DNA of 64,000 nucleotides from Streptomyces sp. NRRL F-5727 (GTDB lineage Bacteria; Actinomycetota; Actinomycetes; Streptomycetales; Streptomycetaceae): the NCBI RefSeq assembly GCF_000719555.1, contig NZ_JOGX01000004.1, positions 62,001 to 126,000 of the forward strand. Reading direction: 5' to 3'. Below are positions 32,509 through 41,877 of the stretch, one piece after another (position 1 is the first letter of the stretch; each line of letters begins with the position of its first letter). A program made the position numbers and the translations under genes. The notes below the pieces were generated by a model. It worked only from the letters and a program-made list of their open reading frames with translations, made no database searches and was not told where the DNA came from.

Positions 32509-32678
32509 CGCCGGCCCCCTCCTCTGACGGTGTGCGGTGTGCGGTGGCGGTGTGCACCGACACACCAGGGTAGTTGAGCGTTTCCGTGGCTGAAAAGCGA
32601 CGCCAATGTGCAGGAGATCGCGGGGAAGCGTTCCGACCTCGTTCACCTTCGCGTCACCGACGCCGGGCGTACTGAGGC

Positions 32679-32698
32679 CGACTTGTTCAGACAAGTCG
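32679..32698. promoter_or_regulatory. GntR/UTRA operator
   Basis: CGACTTGTTCAGACAAGTCG has perfect 8-bp arms around TCAG, 28 bp upstream of the binding-protein start in the 218-bp gap to the divergent GntR gene. ACTTGT/ACAAGT half-sites are of the size usual for UTRA-type GntR proteins. Confidence 0.7.
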
Positions 32699-32726
32699 AC
32701 TCCCCGACCCTCTCCCTGGAGCTTCC

Positions 32727-33890
32727 GTGCCCGTCCCCGCGCACCTCCCGAGAAACACCGTCCTCGGCGCTTCCCTCGCCCTCGTCGCCGCGCTCGCCCT
32801 CACCGCGTGCGGCGCCGCCCCCGAGAACTCCGGCACCACCGCCGACGGCAAGAACGCCGCCACCGCCACCTCCGCCGCAGCCTTCGGCGGCATGGACGCG
32901 CTCGTCGCCGCCGCCAGGAAGGAGGGCACGCTGCACGCCATCGCGCTCCCCCGCGACTGGGCCAACTACGGCGCGCTGATCGACGGATTCCAGCAGAAGT
33001 ACGGCATCGAGGTCGAGGTCGAGAACCCGGACGCCTCCAGCCAGGACGAGATCAACGCCGTCACCTCCCGCAAGGGCCAGGACCGCGCCCCCGACGTCCT
33101 CGACCTGGGCAGCTCCTTCGCCCTCAGCGCCGCCCAGCAGGGCCTCCTCGCCCCGTACCAGGTGGCCGCCTGGGACGACATCCCCGAGGGGCAGAAGGAC
33201 CCCAAGGCCCGCTGGTACAACGACTACGGCGGCTACGTCTCCATCGGCTGCGACGCCAAGCGCGTCAGGAACTGCCCCACCACCTTCAAGGACCTCCTCA
33301 AGCCCGAGTACAAGGGCCAGGTCGCGCTCAACGGCAACCCCACGAAGTCCGGTTCCGCGTTCGCCGGCGTCTTCGCGGCCTCGCTCGCCCAGGGCGGCTC
33401 CTTCGACGACATCCAGCCGGGCATCGACTTCTTCGCCGAGCTGAAGAAGAACGGCAACTTCACCCCCGTCGAGTCGACCCCCGCCACCGTCGAGAAGGGC
33501 GAGACGCCCATCAGCATCGACTGGGACTACCTGAACGCCGGCTACGCCCAGGAGTTCGCGAAGAAGGGCCTCGACTGGAAGGTCTCCGTCCCCACCGACG
33601 GCCGCTACGCCCAGTACTACTCGCAGGCGATCAACAAGGACGCCCCGCACCCGGCCGCCGCCCGCCTGTGGCAGGAGTACCTCTACAGCGCCGAGGGCCA
33701 GAACCTGTGGCTCAAGGGCTTCGCCCGACCGGTCCTGATGCCCGCCATGGAGAAGGCCGGCACCCTCGACCAGGCCGCCGCCCTCAAGCTGCCGGCCGTC
33801 TCCGGGGTGCCGTCCTTCCCGGCCGAGGCCCAGCAGGCCGAGGCCAAGACGGCCCTCGCCCAGGGCTGGGGCAAGGCCGTCTCCGGATGA
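32727..33890 (+). CDS. ABC importer substrate-binding lipoprotein, polyamine/iron/aminophosphonate type
   Basis: 387 residues. A lipoprotein signal ends in LTAC near Cys 28. The class-F type binding fold follows: MDALVAAARKEGTLHAIALPRDWANYGALIDGFQQKYGIEVEVENPDASSQDEINAV, then APDVLDLGSSFALSAAQQGLLAPYQV and PISIDWDYLNAGYAQEFAKKGLDWKVSVPTDGRYAQYYSQAINKDAPHP. Relatives carry spermidine, ferric ion or 2-aminoethylphosphonate. The GTG start has GGAG upstream. The stop overlaps the first permease in an ATGA. The downstream phosphatase fusion makes a phosphorylated organic compound the favoured substrate. Confidence 0.85.
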   Translation: MPVPAHLPRNTVLGASLALVAALALTACGAAPENSGTTADGKNAATATSAAAFGGMDALVAAARKEGTLHAIALPRDWANYGALIDGFQQKYGIEVEVENPDASSQDEINAVTSRKGQDRAPDVLDLGSSFALSAAQQGLLAPYQVAAWDDIPEGQKDPKARWYNDYGGYVSIGCDAKRVRNCPTTFKDLLKPEYKGQVALNGNPTKSGSAFAGVFAASLAQGGSFDDIQPGIDFFAELKKNGNFTPVESTPATVEKGETPISIDWDYLNAGYAQEFAKKGLDWKVSVPTDGRYAQYYSQAINKDAPHPAAARLWQEYLYSAEGQNLWLKGFARPVLMPAMEKAGTLDQAAALKLPAVSGVPSFPAEAQQAEAKTALAQGWGKAVSG

Positions 33891-34786
33891 CCGCCTCCGC
33901 CACCGTCGCCGTCGCCGCCGGGCGGACCCCCGCCCGGCGGCGGCGCCGCCGCTCCCCCGCCTGGCTGGCCGCCGTCCCGCTGCTCGCGTTCACCGCGATC
34001 GCCTTCGGCGTCCCCGCCGTCGCGATGCTCGGCGGCGCCCTCACCGTCGGCGACCCGGTCACCGGCGCGAGCACGTACGGCACCGGGAACCTGACCGCCT
34101 CGCTCCAGGGCGCCTACCGCACCGCCCTCCTCGGCAGCGTCCAGCTCTCCGCGACCGCCGCCGTACTCGCCGCCCTGCTCGGGCTGCCGCTCGCGCAGGC
34201 CGTCGTCACCTCCCGCTCCCGAGCCCTGCGCGAGGCCGTGCTCACCGCCTCCGGCGTCCTCGCCAACTTCGGCGGCGTGCCCCTCGCCTTCGCGTTCGTC
34301 GCCACCCTCGGCAACGCGGGGGTCCTCACCCGGCACCTCGGTCTCACCGACCGGGGCTGGAGCCTGTACAGCTTCTGGGGCCTGGTCGTCGTCTACCTGT
34401 ACTTCCTGGTCCCGCTGATGGTGCTCACCATCACGCCGGCCCTCGACGGCCTGCGCGTCCAGTGGCGGGAGGCCGCCCGCAACAACGGCGCCACCACCCT
34501 CCAGTACTGGCGGCACGTCGCCCTGCCGGTGCTGGCCCCGAGCCTGCTCGGCGGGTTCGTGCTCCTCTTCGGCAGCGCCTTCGCCGCGTACGCCACCGCC
34601 GCCGCGATGGTCGGCAGCACCGTCCCGCTCGTCACCCTGCAGATCTCCGACGCCCTCTCCGGCAACGTCCTCGTCGGCCAGGAGAACGTGGCGCTCGCCC
34701 TCAGCCTCGACATGGTCGTCGTCGCCGGGCTCGTCATGGCCGTCCACCTGCCCCTGCAACGCCGGAGCTCGCGATGGCTCGACTGA
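33887..34786 (+). CDS. ABC importer permease, PotB/PhnT-like
   Basis: 299 residues. Six membrane helices follow a basic N-terminus, and the EAA loop WREAARNNGATTLQYWRHVALPVLAPSLLGG is present. It begins in the ATGA overlap with the binding protein and overlaps the next permease by 13 bp. Together they form the membrane channel. Confidence 0.88.
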   Translation: MTASATVAVAAGRTPARRRRRRSPAWLAAVPLLAFTAIAFGVPAVAMLGGALTVGDPVTGASTYGTGNLTASLQGAYRTALLGSVQLSATAAVLAALLGLPLAQAVVTSRSRALREAVLTASGVLANFGGVPLAFAFVATLGNAGVLTRHLGLTDRGWSLYSFWGLVVVYLYFLVPLMVLTITPALDGLRVQWREAARNNGATTLQYWRHVALPVLAPSLLGGFVLLFGSAFAAYATAAAMVGSTVPLVTLQISDALSGNVLVGQENVALALSLDMVVVAGLVMAVHLPLQRRSSRWLD

Positions 34787-35616
34787 ACCGCCCCGCCGCC
34801 TGGCGCCCCCTGGTCCTCGGGCTCGCCGGACTGTACTTCCTGGTGCCGCTCGCCGCCTCCGTGGTCTTCACGGTGGACGTGCCCGGCCAGGGCCTCACCC
34901 TCGACGCGTACACGAAGATCGTCGGCACCGAGGGCTTCGCCACCAGCCTGCTGCTCTCGCTCGGCCTCGCCACCGTCACCATCGCCGTGGTCCTGCTGCT
35001 GATGGTGCCCGCCCTGGTCGCGCTGCGGCTCGGCGCGCCCCGGCTGCGGCCGATCGTGGAGGCGGTGTGCTCGCTGCCGCTCGTCGTCCCGCCCATCGCG
35101 TTCGTCGCCGGCATCGGCACCGTCCTGAAGTGGGGCCCCGAGCACCTCGCCCGGACCCCCCTCTTCCAGACCTTCGTCGCCCTGCAGAACCCGGACTTCC
35201 CCGTCGTCCTCGTCCTCGCGTACGTGGTGATGGCGCTGCCCTTCACCTACCGCGCCCTCGACGCCGGCCTGCGGGCCGTCGACGTCCGCACCCTCGTCGA
35301 GGCCGCCCGCAGCTGCGGCGCCGGACCCGTCCGCGCCCTGGTCACCGCCGTGCTGCCGAACCTGCGCGGCGCGCTGATGAACGCGGCCTTCCTGACCCTG
35401 GCCCTGGTGCTCGGCGAGTACACGGTCGCGCAGCTGCTCGGCTTCCGGCCGTTCGCCGTGTGGATCGTCAACATCTCCGGCTCCCAGGCCCAGATGTCCG
35501 TGGCCGTCTCCGTGCTCAGCCTCCTCGTCACCTGGGTGCTCCTGCTCGCCCTCGCCGGGGCCGGCGGCCGCGCCCCCGGCCCCCGCCGCACCCGTACCGC
35601 CAAGGGAACCCCATGA
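34774..35616 (+). CDS. ABC importer permease, PotC/PhnV-like
   Basis: 280 residues with six membrane helices and an EAA loop, LVEAARSCGAGPVRALVTAVLPNLRGALMNAAF. It starts 13 bp inside the preceding permease gene and ends in an ATGA shared with the ATPase gene, so expression is tightly coupled. Confidence 0.88.
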   Translation: MARLNRPAAWRPLVLGLAGLYFLVPLAASVVFTVDVPGQGLTLDAYTKIVGTEGFATSLLLSLGLATVTIAVVLLLMVPALVALRLGAPRLRPIVEAVCSLPLVVPPIAFVAGIGTVLKWGPEHLARTPLFQTFVALQNPDFPVVLVLAYVVMALPFTYRALDAGLRAVDVRTLVEAARSCGAGPVRALVTAVLPNLRGALMNAAFLTLALVLGEYTVAQLLGFRPFAVWIVNISGSQAQMSVAVSVLSLLVTWVLLLALAGAGGRAPGPRRTRTAKGTP

Positions 35617-36692
35617 CCGTCACCGTCACCGCCCCCACCACCGCCGCCACCGAGGCCGCCACCGTCGAGTTCCGCGCCCTGCGGCGGACGTTCGGGGCGA
35701 CCACCGCCCTCGACGGGCTCGACCTGACCGTCGCGCCCGGCGAACTGCTCGCCCTGCTGGGCCCCTCCGGCTGCGGCAAGACCACCGCCCTGCGGATGCT
35801 CGCCGGCTTCGAGACGCCGGACTCCGGGGCGGTGCTCGTCGACGGCCGGGACGTCACCCACGTGCCCGCCCACCGGCGCGACGCCGGCATGGTCTTCCAG
35901 TCGTACAGCCTCTTCCCGCACCTCGACTGCGTCGACAACGTCGCCTTCGGGCCGCGCATGCGCAAGGCCGGAAAGACCGAACGGCGCCAGCAGGCGGCGG
36001 AGTTGCTGGAGCTCGTCGGTCTCGGCGACAAGGGCGACCGCTACCCCCACCAGCTCTCCGGCGGACAGCAGCAGCGCGTCGCCCTCGCCCGCGCGCTCGC
36101 GCTGCGCCCGCGCGTCCTGCTGCTCGACGAGCCGCTGTCCGCGCTCGACGCCAAGGTGCGGCTCACTCTGCGCGACGAGATCCGCCGCATCCAGCGCGAA
36201 CTCGGCATCACAACCCTGTTCGTGACGCACGATCAGGAGGAGGCGCTGTCCATGGCCGACCGGGTCGCCGTGATGCGCGACGGGCGCCTCGAACAGTGCG
36301 CCCCGCCCGCCGAGCTGTACGGGCGGCCGGCGACCGCCTTCGTCGCCGAGTTCGTCGGCACCATGAGCCGTGTCCCCGGCCGTCTCGACGGCGGCACCGT
36401 AGAGGTGCTCGGCCACCGGCTGCCCGTGGACGGGGAGGCGCCCGCGGCGAAGGACGTCGACGTGCTCGTACGCCCCGAGGACCTGCGGGTCACGACGGAC
36501 GGCGCCTGCTCGGCCCGGATCGTCGCGACGGCCTTCCTCGGCGCGACCACCCGGCTCACCGTCCGGCTCGCCGACGCCACCGAGGTCAAGGCCGACCTGC
36601 CCACCCACGAGGCCACCGTCCTCGCGCCGGGGGACGCCGTGACGGTGACCCCGCGCGAGCGCCCGGTCCTCGTCGCGCCCCGCGCCGCCTGA
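35613..36692 (+). CDS. ABC importer ATPase, PotA/FbpC type
   Basis: 359 residues. It has a Walker A LLGPSGCGKTT, Q-loop VFQSYSLFPH, signature LSGGQQQRVALARALALRP, Walker B VLLLDEPLSALD and H-loop VTHDQEEALSMADRV. A C-terminal TOBE domain (about 275-355) binds regulators or substrate signals. It powers the two permeases encoded just upstream. Unlike the bxl operon, this importer has its own ATPase. The hydrolase fusion gene follows after 67 bp. Confidence 0.93.
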   Translation: MTVTVTAPTTAATEAATVEFRALRRTFGATTALDGLDLTVAPGELLALLGPSGCGKTTALRMLAGFETPDSGAVLVDGRDVTHVPAHRRDAGMVFQSYSLFPHLDCVDNVAFGPRMRKAGKTERRQQAAELLELVGLGDKGDRYPHQLSGGQQQRVALARALALRPRVLLLDEPLSALDAKVRLTLRDEIRRIQRELGITTLFVTHDQEEALSMADRVAVMRDGRLEQCAPPAELYGRPATAFVAEFVGTMSRVPGRLDGGTVEVLGHRLPVDGEAPAAKDVDVLVRPEDLRVTTDGACSARIVATAFLGATTRLTVRLADATEVKADLPTHEATVLAPGDAVTVTPRERPVLVAPRAA

Positions 36693-36759
36693 CACGTCAC
36701 GGCACACCCGCCGTCACGAGACCTCCACCGCAACCGACCCGAAAGCGAATGCGATCCGC

Positions 36760-38277
36760 GTGACCACCGAACTCCCCCTCCGCGCCGTTCTGTTCGACAT
36801 GGACGGCACACTCGTCGACACCGAGGGCCTGTGGTGGGAGGCGGTGGAGCTGGTCGCGGGTCGGCCCCTGACCGAGGCCGACCGGCCGGACGTCCTCGGC
36901 CGGCCCGTCGAGCACACGGCGGCCTGGCTGGCCGCCGGCGGCGCCGCCGAGCGCGCCTCCCCCGGCGGCGGCACCGCCGGCCGGCCGGTCGCCGACGCGC
37001 TCGCGGCCGCGCTCCACCGGGAGTTCGCCGACCGGGTCGGGGCCGGCGTCACCCCCCGCCCCGGCGCGCTCGCCCTGCTCACCGCGCTCGCCCGCGACGG
37101 AGTGCCGACCGCCCTGGTCACCGCCTCGCCCCGGTCCGTCGCCGACACCGTGCTGCGGGCCCTCGGCGCGCTCGGCGCACCGGAGTTCGCCGTGTCGGTC
37201 ACCGCGGACGACACCGTACGCACCAAGCCCGAGCCCGACCCGTACCTCGCCGCCTGCCGCGCCCTCGGCGTCGAGCCCGCGCACTGCGTGGCCGTCGAGG
37301 ACACCCCCACCGGCGTCGCCTCCGCCGAGGCGGCGGGCTGCGCGGTCCTCGCGGTGCCCTCCGTCGCCCCCATCGACGCGGCCCCCGGACGGACCGTCCT
37401 GGACGGGCTGACCGGGGTGACCCCGGAGCGGCTGCGGGCGCTGACGGGTCGTCGCCTCACCGTCATGAGCTGGAACCTGTGGCTCGGCGGCTCCCTGGTC
37501 GAGGACCACCGGTCCAAGCAGGTCGCCGCGATCCGGGCCTCCGGAGCCGACGTCGTCGGACTCCAGGAGACCGGCGGCACCGCGGCCCGGGAGCTGGCCG
37601 GGGCGCTCGGCTGGCACCACCACCAGGCCGGCGGGAACCTCGGCCTGCTCAGCCGCCACCCGATCGTCGCCCGGCTCGGCGACCCGGACGTCGGCTTCTA
37701 CGGCGCGGCGGGCGCCCGCCTCCTCGTCGACGGCGGGCACGAGGTGGACGTGTGGACGGCGCACCTCCACCCCGCCCCGTACGGGCCGTACGGGGCCGAC
37801 TTCGACGGCCTCGCGGCGGACGAGCTGATCGCGCACGAGGAGGTGCGCCTGGCGCAGCTGCGGGAGGCGCTGCGGCGGATCGCGACGGAGGCGGGGGCGG
37901 CGCGGCCGGTCGTCCTGGTCGGCGACTTCAACGCGCCCTCGCACCTGGACCGGCCCGCGGTCGCCTGGCCGGTCACGAGGGCGGCCGAGGAGGCCGGGCT
38001 GCGCGACTCCTACCGGGAGGCGCATCCCGATCCGGTGGCGGAGCCGGGCGCCACCTGGTCTCCGGTCCATCCGGTGCACCCGGAGGAGGGCGGCCGGGCG
38101 GGGCTGCCCGAGCCGCAGGACCGGATCGACTACGTCCTGCACAACGCCCGCGGTCTGCGGGTGCTCGGTTCCCGCACCCTGGTCCTGGGGACGCCGGCCC
38201 CCTGGCCGGACGTGGCCGCGAACGCCTGGCCGTCCGACCACGCGGCGGTGGTGACCGCCTTCGCCCTCCGGCCGTGA
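36760..38277 (+). CDS. HAD-IA phosphatase fused to endonuclease/exonuclease/phosphatase (EEP) domain
   Basis: 505 residues in two enzymes. Residues 1 to about 225 are a HAD phosphatase: nucleophile motif VLFDMDGTLVDTEG, motif II LVTASPRS, Lys in TKPEPDPYLAA, acidic motif VAVEDTPTGVASAEAAG. Residues about 232-505 are an EEP hydrolase: VMSWNLWLGGS, Glu in VVGLQET, VGDFNAPSHLD, DRIDYVLHN and the final SDHAAVV. EEP domains cut phosphodiesters and HAD domains then remove the phosphate, so one chain could do both steps on an imported phosphodiester. There is no signal peptide, so it acts in the cytoplasm. It is last in the GntR-controlled importer operon. The HAD half has a truncated paralogue at 21701-21860. 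Confidence 0.85.
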   Translation: MTTELPLRAVLFDMDGTLVDTEGLWWEAVELVAGRPLTEADRPDVLGRPVEHTAAWLAAGGAAERASPGGGTAGRPVADALAAALHREFADRVGAGVTPRPGALALLTALARDGVPTALVTASPRSVADTVLRALGALGAPEFAVSVTADDTVRTKPEPDPYLAACRALGVEPAHCVAVEDTPTGVASAEAAGCAVLAVPSVAPIDAAPGRTVLDGLTGVTPERLRALTGRRLTVMSWNLWLGGSLVEDHRSKQVAAIRASGADVVGLQETGGTAARELAGALGWHHHQAGGNLGLLSRHPIVARLGDPDVGFYGAAGARLLVDGGHEVDVWTAHLHPAPYGPYGADFDGLAADELIAHEEVRLAQLREALRRIATEAGAARPVVLVGDFNAPSHLDRPAVAWPVTRAAEEAGLRDSYREAHPDPVAEPGATWSPVHPVHPEEGGRAGLPEPQDRIDYVLHNARGLRVLGSRTLVLGTPAPWPDVAANAWPSDHAAVVTAFALRP

Positions 38278-38281
38278 CCGC

Positions 38282-38890
38282 TCACTCGCCCTCCTCGGCG
38301 GTCGGCGTCTCCACGGGGCACCGGAGGCAGGAGGCGACGACGACGAGCGGCCAGACCGACTGGACGCAGGTCACCAGCCGCTCGGCGACGCCGGCCGGTC
38401 CCTGCCGGGTGGTCTCGACGAGGAACCAGAGCGCGCCGGCGCCCATGAAGGCGGTGGCGGCGAGGGCCGGGACGAGCCGCAGCCCCCAGGGGGCGGCCGG
38501 GTCCCTGCGGGCGGCGAGAACCGGCCACAGCGCGAGGAGGGTGAAACCGACGGCGGCCAGTGAGCCGTGGCGCAGCGAGCCGCCGCTGCTGGGCGTGGGG
38601 ACCAGGGCGACGAGCACCGCCGCCACCCCGCCGCCGGCCAGCGCGAGCCGGCCGGCGGGCACCGCCACGCGCAGGCCCAGGGCGGTCAGCAGGTGGCAGG
38701 CGCCGAGGCCGAGGAGGGCCGAGGTCATCACCCAGAAGCCGGGGGCGCCGTAGGCGGCGAGGACGCTGATGCTCTGGGTGACGGGGTCGTACGCGGCGCC
38801 TTCCAGCCGGCCCGCGACCACCCAGCCGGCGGTGAGCAGGACGGGGGCGCATCCCGACGAGACCAGGGCCCAGAGGGGTACGGATCGCAT
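38282..38890 (-). CDS. DUF998 family membrane protein
   Basis: 202 residues, six hydrophobic segments. It matches DUF998, with VSSGCAPVLLTAGWVVAGRLEGAAYDPVTQSISVLAAYGAPGFWVMTSALLGLGACHLLTALGL and a GGS-RHGSLAAVGF loop. The function is unknown. It converges on the HAD-EEP gene with a 4-bp gap. Confidence 0.87.
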   Translation of the reverse strand: MRSVPLWALVSSGCAPVLLTAGWVVAGRLEGAAYDPVTQSISVLAAYGAPGFWVMTSALLGLGACHLLTALGLRVAVPAGRLALAGGGVAAVLVALVPTPSSGGSLRHGSLAAVGFTLLALWPVLAARRDPAAPWGLRLVPALAATAFMGAGALWFLVETTRQGPAGVAERLVTCVQSVWPLVVVASCLRCPVETPTAEEGE

Positions 38891-38977
38891 CGGACCACCG
38901 TAGGACCGACACACGACACGCGTACGCACCGTCACCGACGCGTCGCGCGGCGTGGTCCCCGGTGGTTCACTGGCGGC

Positions 38978-39649
38978 ATGCCTCTCGCCAGCTACGGCGT
39001 GCTCGTGGGCCAGCTCCACCGGCACTTCCGCGACGACCCCGACAACCAGGGGCGGTGGTTCCACGTCAATCTGGAGGTGGACGCGCCCGCCGGGCGGTTC
39101 CACTGCGCGGTGGACGTCGACAGCCACAAGTCCAACGTGGGCGTGCGGTGGAAGGTGCTCACCCTGGGCCCGCTGGAGCTCGGGCCCGCGGCGGGGCTGG
39201 CCCTCGGCTACCACGGCCTGTCGTCCGCGCCGGACTCCGGGGCCCTGGACTACCTGCGCCATCCCTTCCTCGTCGACCACGCGGGGGTGCTCTTCCGGCG
39301 CCGCCCGCCGGACTGGCTGACCGGGCTCATGGACCTGCTGGGGTCGCACCCCTGGCAGATCGGTTCCTATGCCGACGCCACCGCCGCCCTGGAGCCGATC
39401 CTGGTGGTGGGGCGCCGGACCCTCGTCTTCGGCGAGCCGTTCGCCGACGACGACCTGGGCCGCCTGGGCATGCACAACATCCACCAGAACCAGGGCGATC
39501 CGGCCGGTTCGCAGTGGTGGGAGGAGAACGGGATCTGGCAGGACGGCGCCACGCTCACCGAGCGGCCCGACGGACGCTACGACGTCTTCCTGAGCGCGTT
39601 CTCCTCCCAGGCGGACCACACGGACGGCTCGGGTCACCCCGTCGGGTGA
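38978..39649 (+). CDS. DUF2278 family protein
   Basis: 223 residues covering the DUF2278 family: YGVLVGQLHRHFRDDPDNQGRWFHVNLEVDAPAGRFHCAVDVDSHKSNVGVRWKVL and later HNIHQNQGDPAGSQWWEENGIWQDGATL, the last a conserved His/Asn-rich block. There is no signal peptide. The molecular role is unknown, although members turn up beside secreted or spore-related genes. It ends 7 bp before a long terminator hairpin. Confidence 0.87.
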   Translation: MPLASYGVLVGQLHRHFRDDPDNQGRWFHVNLEVDAPAGRFHCAVDVDSHKSNVGVRWKVLTLGPLELGPAAGLALGYHGLSSAPDSGALDYLRHPFLVDHAGVLFRRRPPDWLTGLMDLLGSHPWQIGSYADATAALEPILVVGRRTLVFGEPFADDDLGRLGMHNIHQNQGDPAGSQWWEENGIWQDGATLTERPDGRYDVFLSAFSSQADHTDGSGHPVG

Positions 39650-39655
39650 GGGCTG

Positions 39656-39687
39656 GGCCCTCGGGGCGGCGATCCGCCCCGAGGGCC
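39656..39687. terminator. bidirectional terminator hairpin
   Basis: GGCCCTCGGGGCGG and CCGCCCCGAGGGCC form a perfect 14-bp stem around CGAT, between the convergent DUF2278 and PQQ-dehydrogenase genes. Confidence 0.8.
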
Positions 39688-39705
39688 GTACCGAGCCGGT
39701 GTGTG

Positions 39706-41838
39706 TCAGTCGGCCGGCGTCAGGGCCACCTCCGCGCTCCCCGAGAGGGACGGCAGTCCCGCCGGGGGTGTGTCCTTGTAGGAGGCGTTGAAGACGGCCT
39801 TCAGGTTGTCGGAGCCGGCGTGGCCGCCGTCCACGAAGGTCCTGAAGGAGCCCGAGCAGCCGGTGCTCGTCGACAGCGGGTGCCCGTGCGAGTCGTGGCC
39901 GAGGATGAACGAGACGGTGACCTTCGAGCAGTCGACCGGCTGGTCGTCGGTGACGTCGACCTTCCAGGTGACCGTGTCGCCCCAGTGGAACGGGGTGCCT
40001 CCGTGCGGGGCGGGGTCGGTCGTGAGGGAGACGACCGGCGCCTTGTTGCCGACGACGATCTGGACGGCGGCGGACGCCGAGCGCCCGGTGCTGTCGGTGA
40101 CCTTCAGGGTGGCTTCGAAGACGCCGTTCGTGGTGAAGGTGTGCGTGGGGTCGGCCTGGGTGGAGTCCACGGTGCCGTCGGCGTCGAAGTCCCAGGCGTA
40201 GCGGAGCGCGTCCCCGTCGGCGTCCTTCGTGCCGGCGGCGGAGAAGCGCACCGTCAGCGGGTTGACGCCGTTGACCACGTCCGCGGTGGCCTTGGGTTCC
40301 GGGGTGCGGTTGCCTCGGACGTAGTCGATGCGGGAGAGCTGGGCCTCGGGCAGTTCCGCGAAGTAGCCGGTGCCGTACTCCAGGACGTACAGGGCGCCGT
40401 CGGGGCCGAACTCGGCGTCGATCGGTCCGTCCGTCCGGATGCCGGGGACGGCGTCCTCGATCGCGAGCACCTCGTTGCGCCTGCCGAGGGTGAGGGCCTT
40501 CATCTGGTCGCGGGTCCACTCGTAGAAGAGCGGCTTGCCGGCGAGGGAGGCGGGCCAGCGGTTCTCGGCGGTGTTGTGCTTGTCGTACCGGTAGGCCGGG
40601 CCGCCCATGGGGCCGATGCCGCCCGTGCCGAGCTGCGGGAACTGCGCGGAGGTGCCGTAGCCGTAGACGATCTCGGCGTCCGTGACGGGCGGCAGCTCGG
40701 TCAGTCCGGTGTTGTGGCGCGAGTCGTTGACCGGGGCCGAGCAGTCGAAGGCGCCGGCGGACTTCTGGGTGGCGAAGTCGTAGTCCTGGTAGGGCTGGTC
40801 GCGGGTCACGCAGAACGGCCAGCCGTAGTTGGCGGGGCGGTCGATGACCATCCAGCGGCCCTGCCCGGCGGGTCCGCGGTCCGGGCGGGCGGTGCGGGCG
40901 TCGGGCGAGTAGTCGCCGACGTAGACCTCACCGGTCCGTTTGTCGACCCCGAAGCGGAAGGGGTTGCGCAGGCCCATGGCGTAGATCTCGGGGCGGGTCT
41001 TCGGGGTGCCGGGGGCGAAGAGGTTGCCGTCGGGGATCACGTAGCCGCCGTGGCGCTTGACCTTGATGCGGAGCACCTTGCCGCGCAGGTCGTCGGTGTT
41101 GCCCGAGGTGCGGCGGGCGTCGTAGGCGGGGTTGCGGTCGGGGCGGTCGTCGATCGGGGCGTAGCCGTCCGAGGAGAAGGGGTTGGAGTCGTCGCCGGTC
41201 GAGAGGAAGAGGTTGCCCCGGTGGTCGAAGTCGATCTTGCCGCCGACGTGACAGCAGAGGCCGCGGTCGGCGGGGATGTCGATGATCTTCTGCTCGGAGG
41301 CGTAGTCCAGCTTGTCGCCCGTGAGCTTGAAACGGGAGAGCCGGGTGTAGCCCTTGTACGGGGCGAAGTCCGCGGGCGTGCCGGTCTGCGGGGCGTCGCC
41401 CTCGTTGACGCCCGGGGTGGCCGGGTCGTCCATGGGGGTGTCGAGGCGGGGCGAGTAGTACAGGTAGACCCAGTGGTTGCGGGCGAAGTCGGGGTCGACG
41501 GCGACGCCCTGGACGCCCTCCTCGTCGTGCTGGTAGAGCCCGGCGGGGCTCTTCTTCATGTCGGCGGCGAGGAAGTTGACGCCGCTCTTCGGGTCGTGGA
41601 TGCGGATCTCGCCGGTACGGGCGGTGTGCAGGACGCGCAGGTCGGGCAGGACGGCGAGGGCCATGGGCTCGCCCGGCCGGTCGTTGAGGGTGACCTTCTG
41701 GAAGGCCGGCGCGGCGGACTCGGCCGACGGGGCCGCGTCCGGTGCGGTGGTGGCCTGCACGGGGGCCAGGGGCAGCAGCCCGAGGGCGCCGGCCAGCGCC
41801 GCCGTGCCGAGGAGGGTGACGATCCGTCTGGTGCGCAC
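39706..41838 (-). CDS. secreted PQQ-dependent-type sugar dehydrogenase (glucose/sorbosone dehydrogenase) with PKD domain
   Basis: 710 residues. A Sec signal (1 to about 30) is followed by a beta-propeller of the soluble glucose/sorbosone dehydrogenase kind (about 45-500), with YYSPRLDTPMDD, GLCCHVGGKIDFDHRGNLFLSTGDDSNPF and MGLRNPFRFGVDKRTGEVYVGD. A PKD domain (about 510-600, RYAWDFDADGTVDS) and a beta-rich tail end it. Members oxidise aldose or inosose sugars outside the cell using PQQ. GAAGGAG precedes the GTG. It follows the Tat-exported TIM-barrel gene by 39 bp on the same strand, so the two probably work outside the cell on one sugar. Confidence 0.88.
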   Translation of the reverse strand: MRTRRIVTLLGTAALAGALGLLPLAPVQATTAPDAAPSAESAAPAFQKVTLNDRPGEPMALAVLPDLRVLHTARTGEIRIHDPKSGVNFLAADMKKSPAGLYQHDEEGVQGVAVDPDFARNHWVYLYYSPRLDTPMDDPATPGVNEGDAPQTGTPADFAPYKGYTRLSRFKLTGDKLDYASEQKIIDIPADRGLCCHVGGKIDFDHRGNLFLSTGDDSNPFSSDGYAPIDDRPDRNPAYDARRTSGNTDDLRGKVLRIKVKRHGGYVIPDGNLFAPGTPKTRPEIYAMGLRNPFRFGVDKRTGEVYVGDYSPDARTARPDRGPAGQGRWMVIDRPANYGWPFCVTRDQPYQDYDFATQKSAGAFDCSAPVNDSRHNTGLTELPPVTDAEIVYGYGTSAQFPQLGTGGIGPMGGPAYRYDKHNTAENRWPASLAGKPLFYEWTRDQMKALTLGRRNEVLAIEDAVPGIRTDGPIDAEFGPDGALYVLEYGTGYFAELPEAQLSRIDYVRGNRTPEPKATADVVNGVNPLTVRFSAAGTKDADGDALRYAWDFDADGTVDSTQADPTHTFTTNGVFEATLKVTDSTGRSASAAVQIVVGNKAPVVSLTTDPAPHGGTPFHWGDTVTWKVDVTDDQPVDCSKVTVSFILGHDSHGHPLSTSTGCSGSFRTFVDGGHAGSDNLKAVFNASYKDTPPAGLPSLSGSAEVALTPAD

Positions 41839-41877
41839 GCGGAACTCCTTCGCTACTGGTTCGGGGGGCGGCTGCGG

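Noticed and set aside
32679..36692. Naming the importer phnSTUV (2-aminoethylphosphonate)
   Set aside because: Family resemblance is shared with spermidine and iron importers and no phosphonatase or transaminase gene is present.
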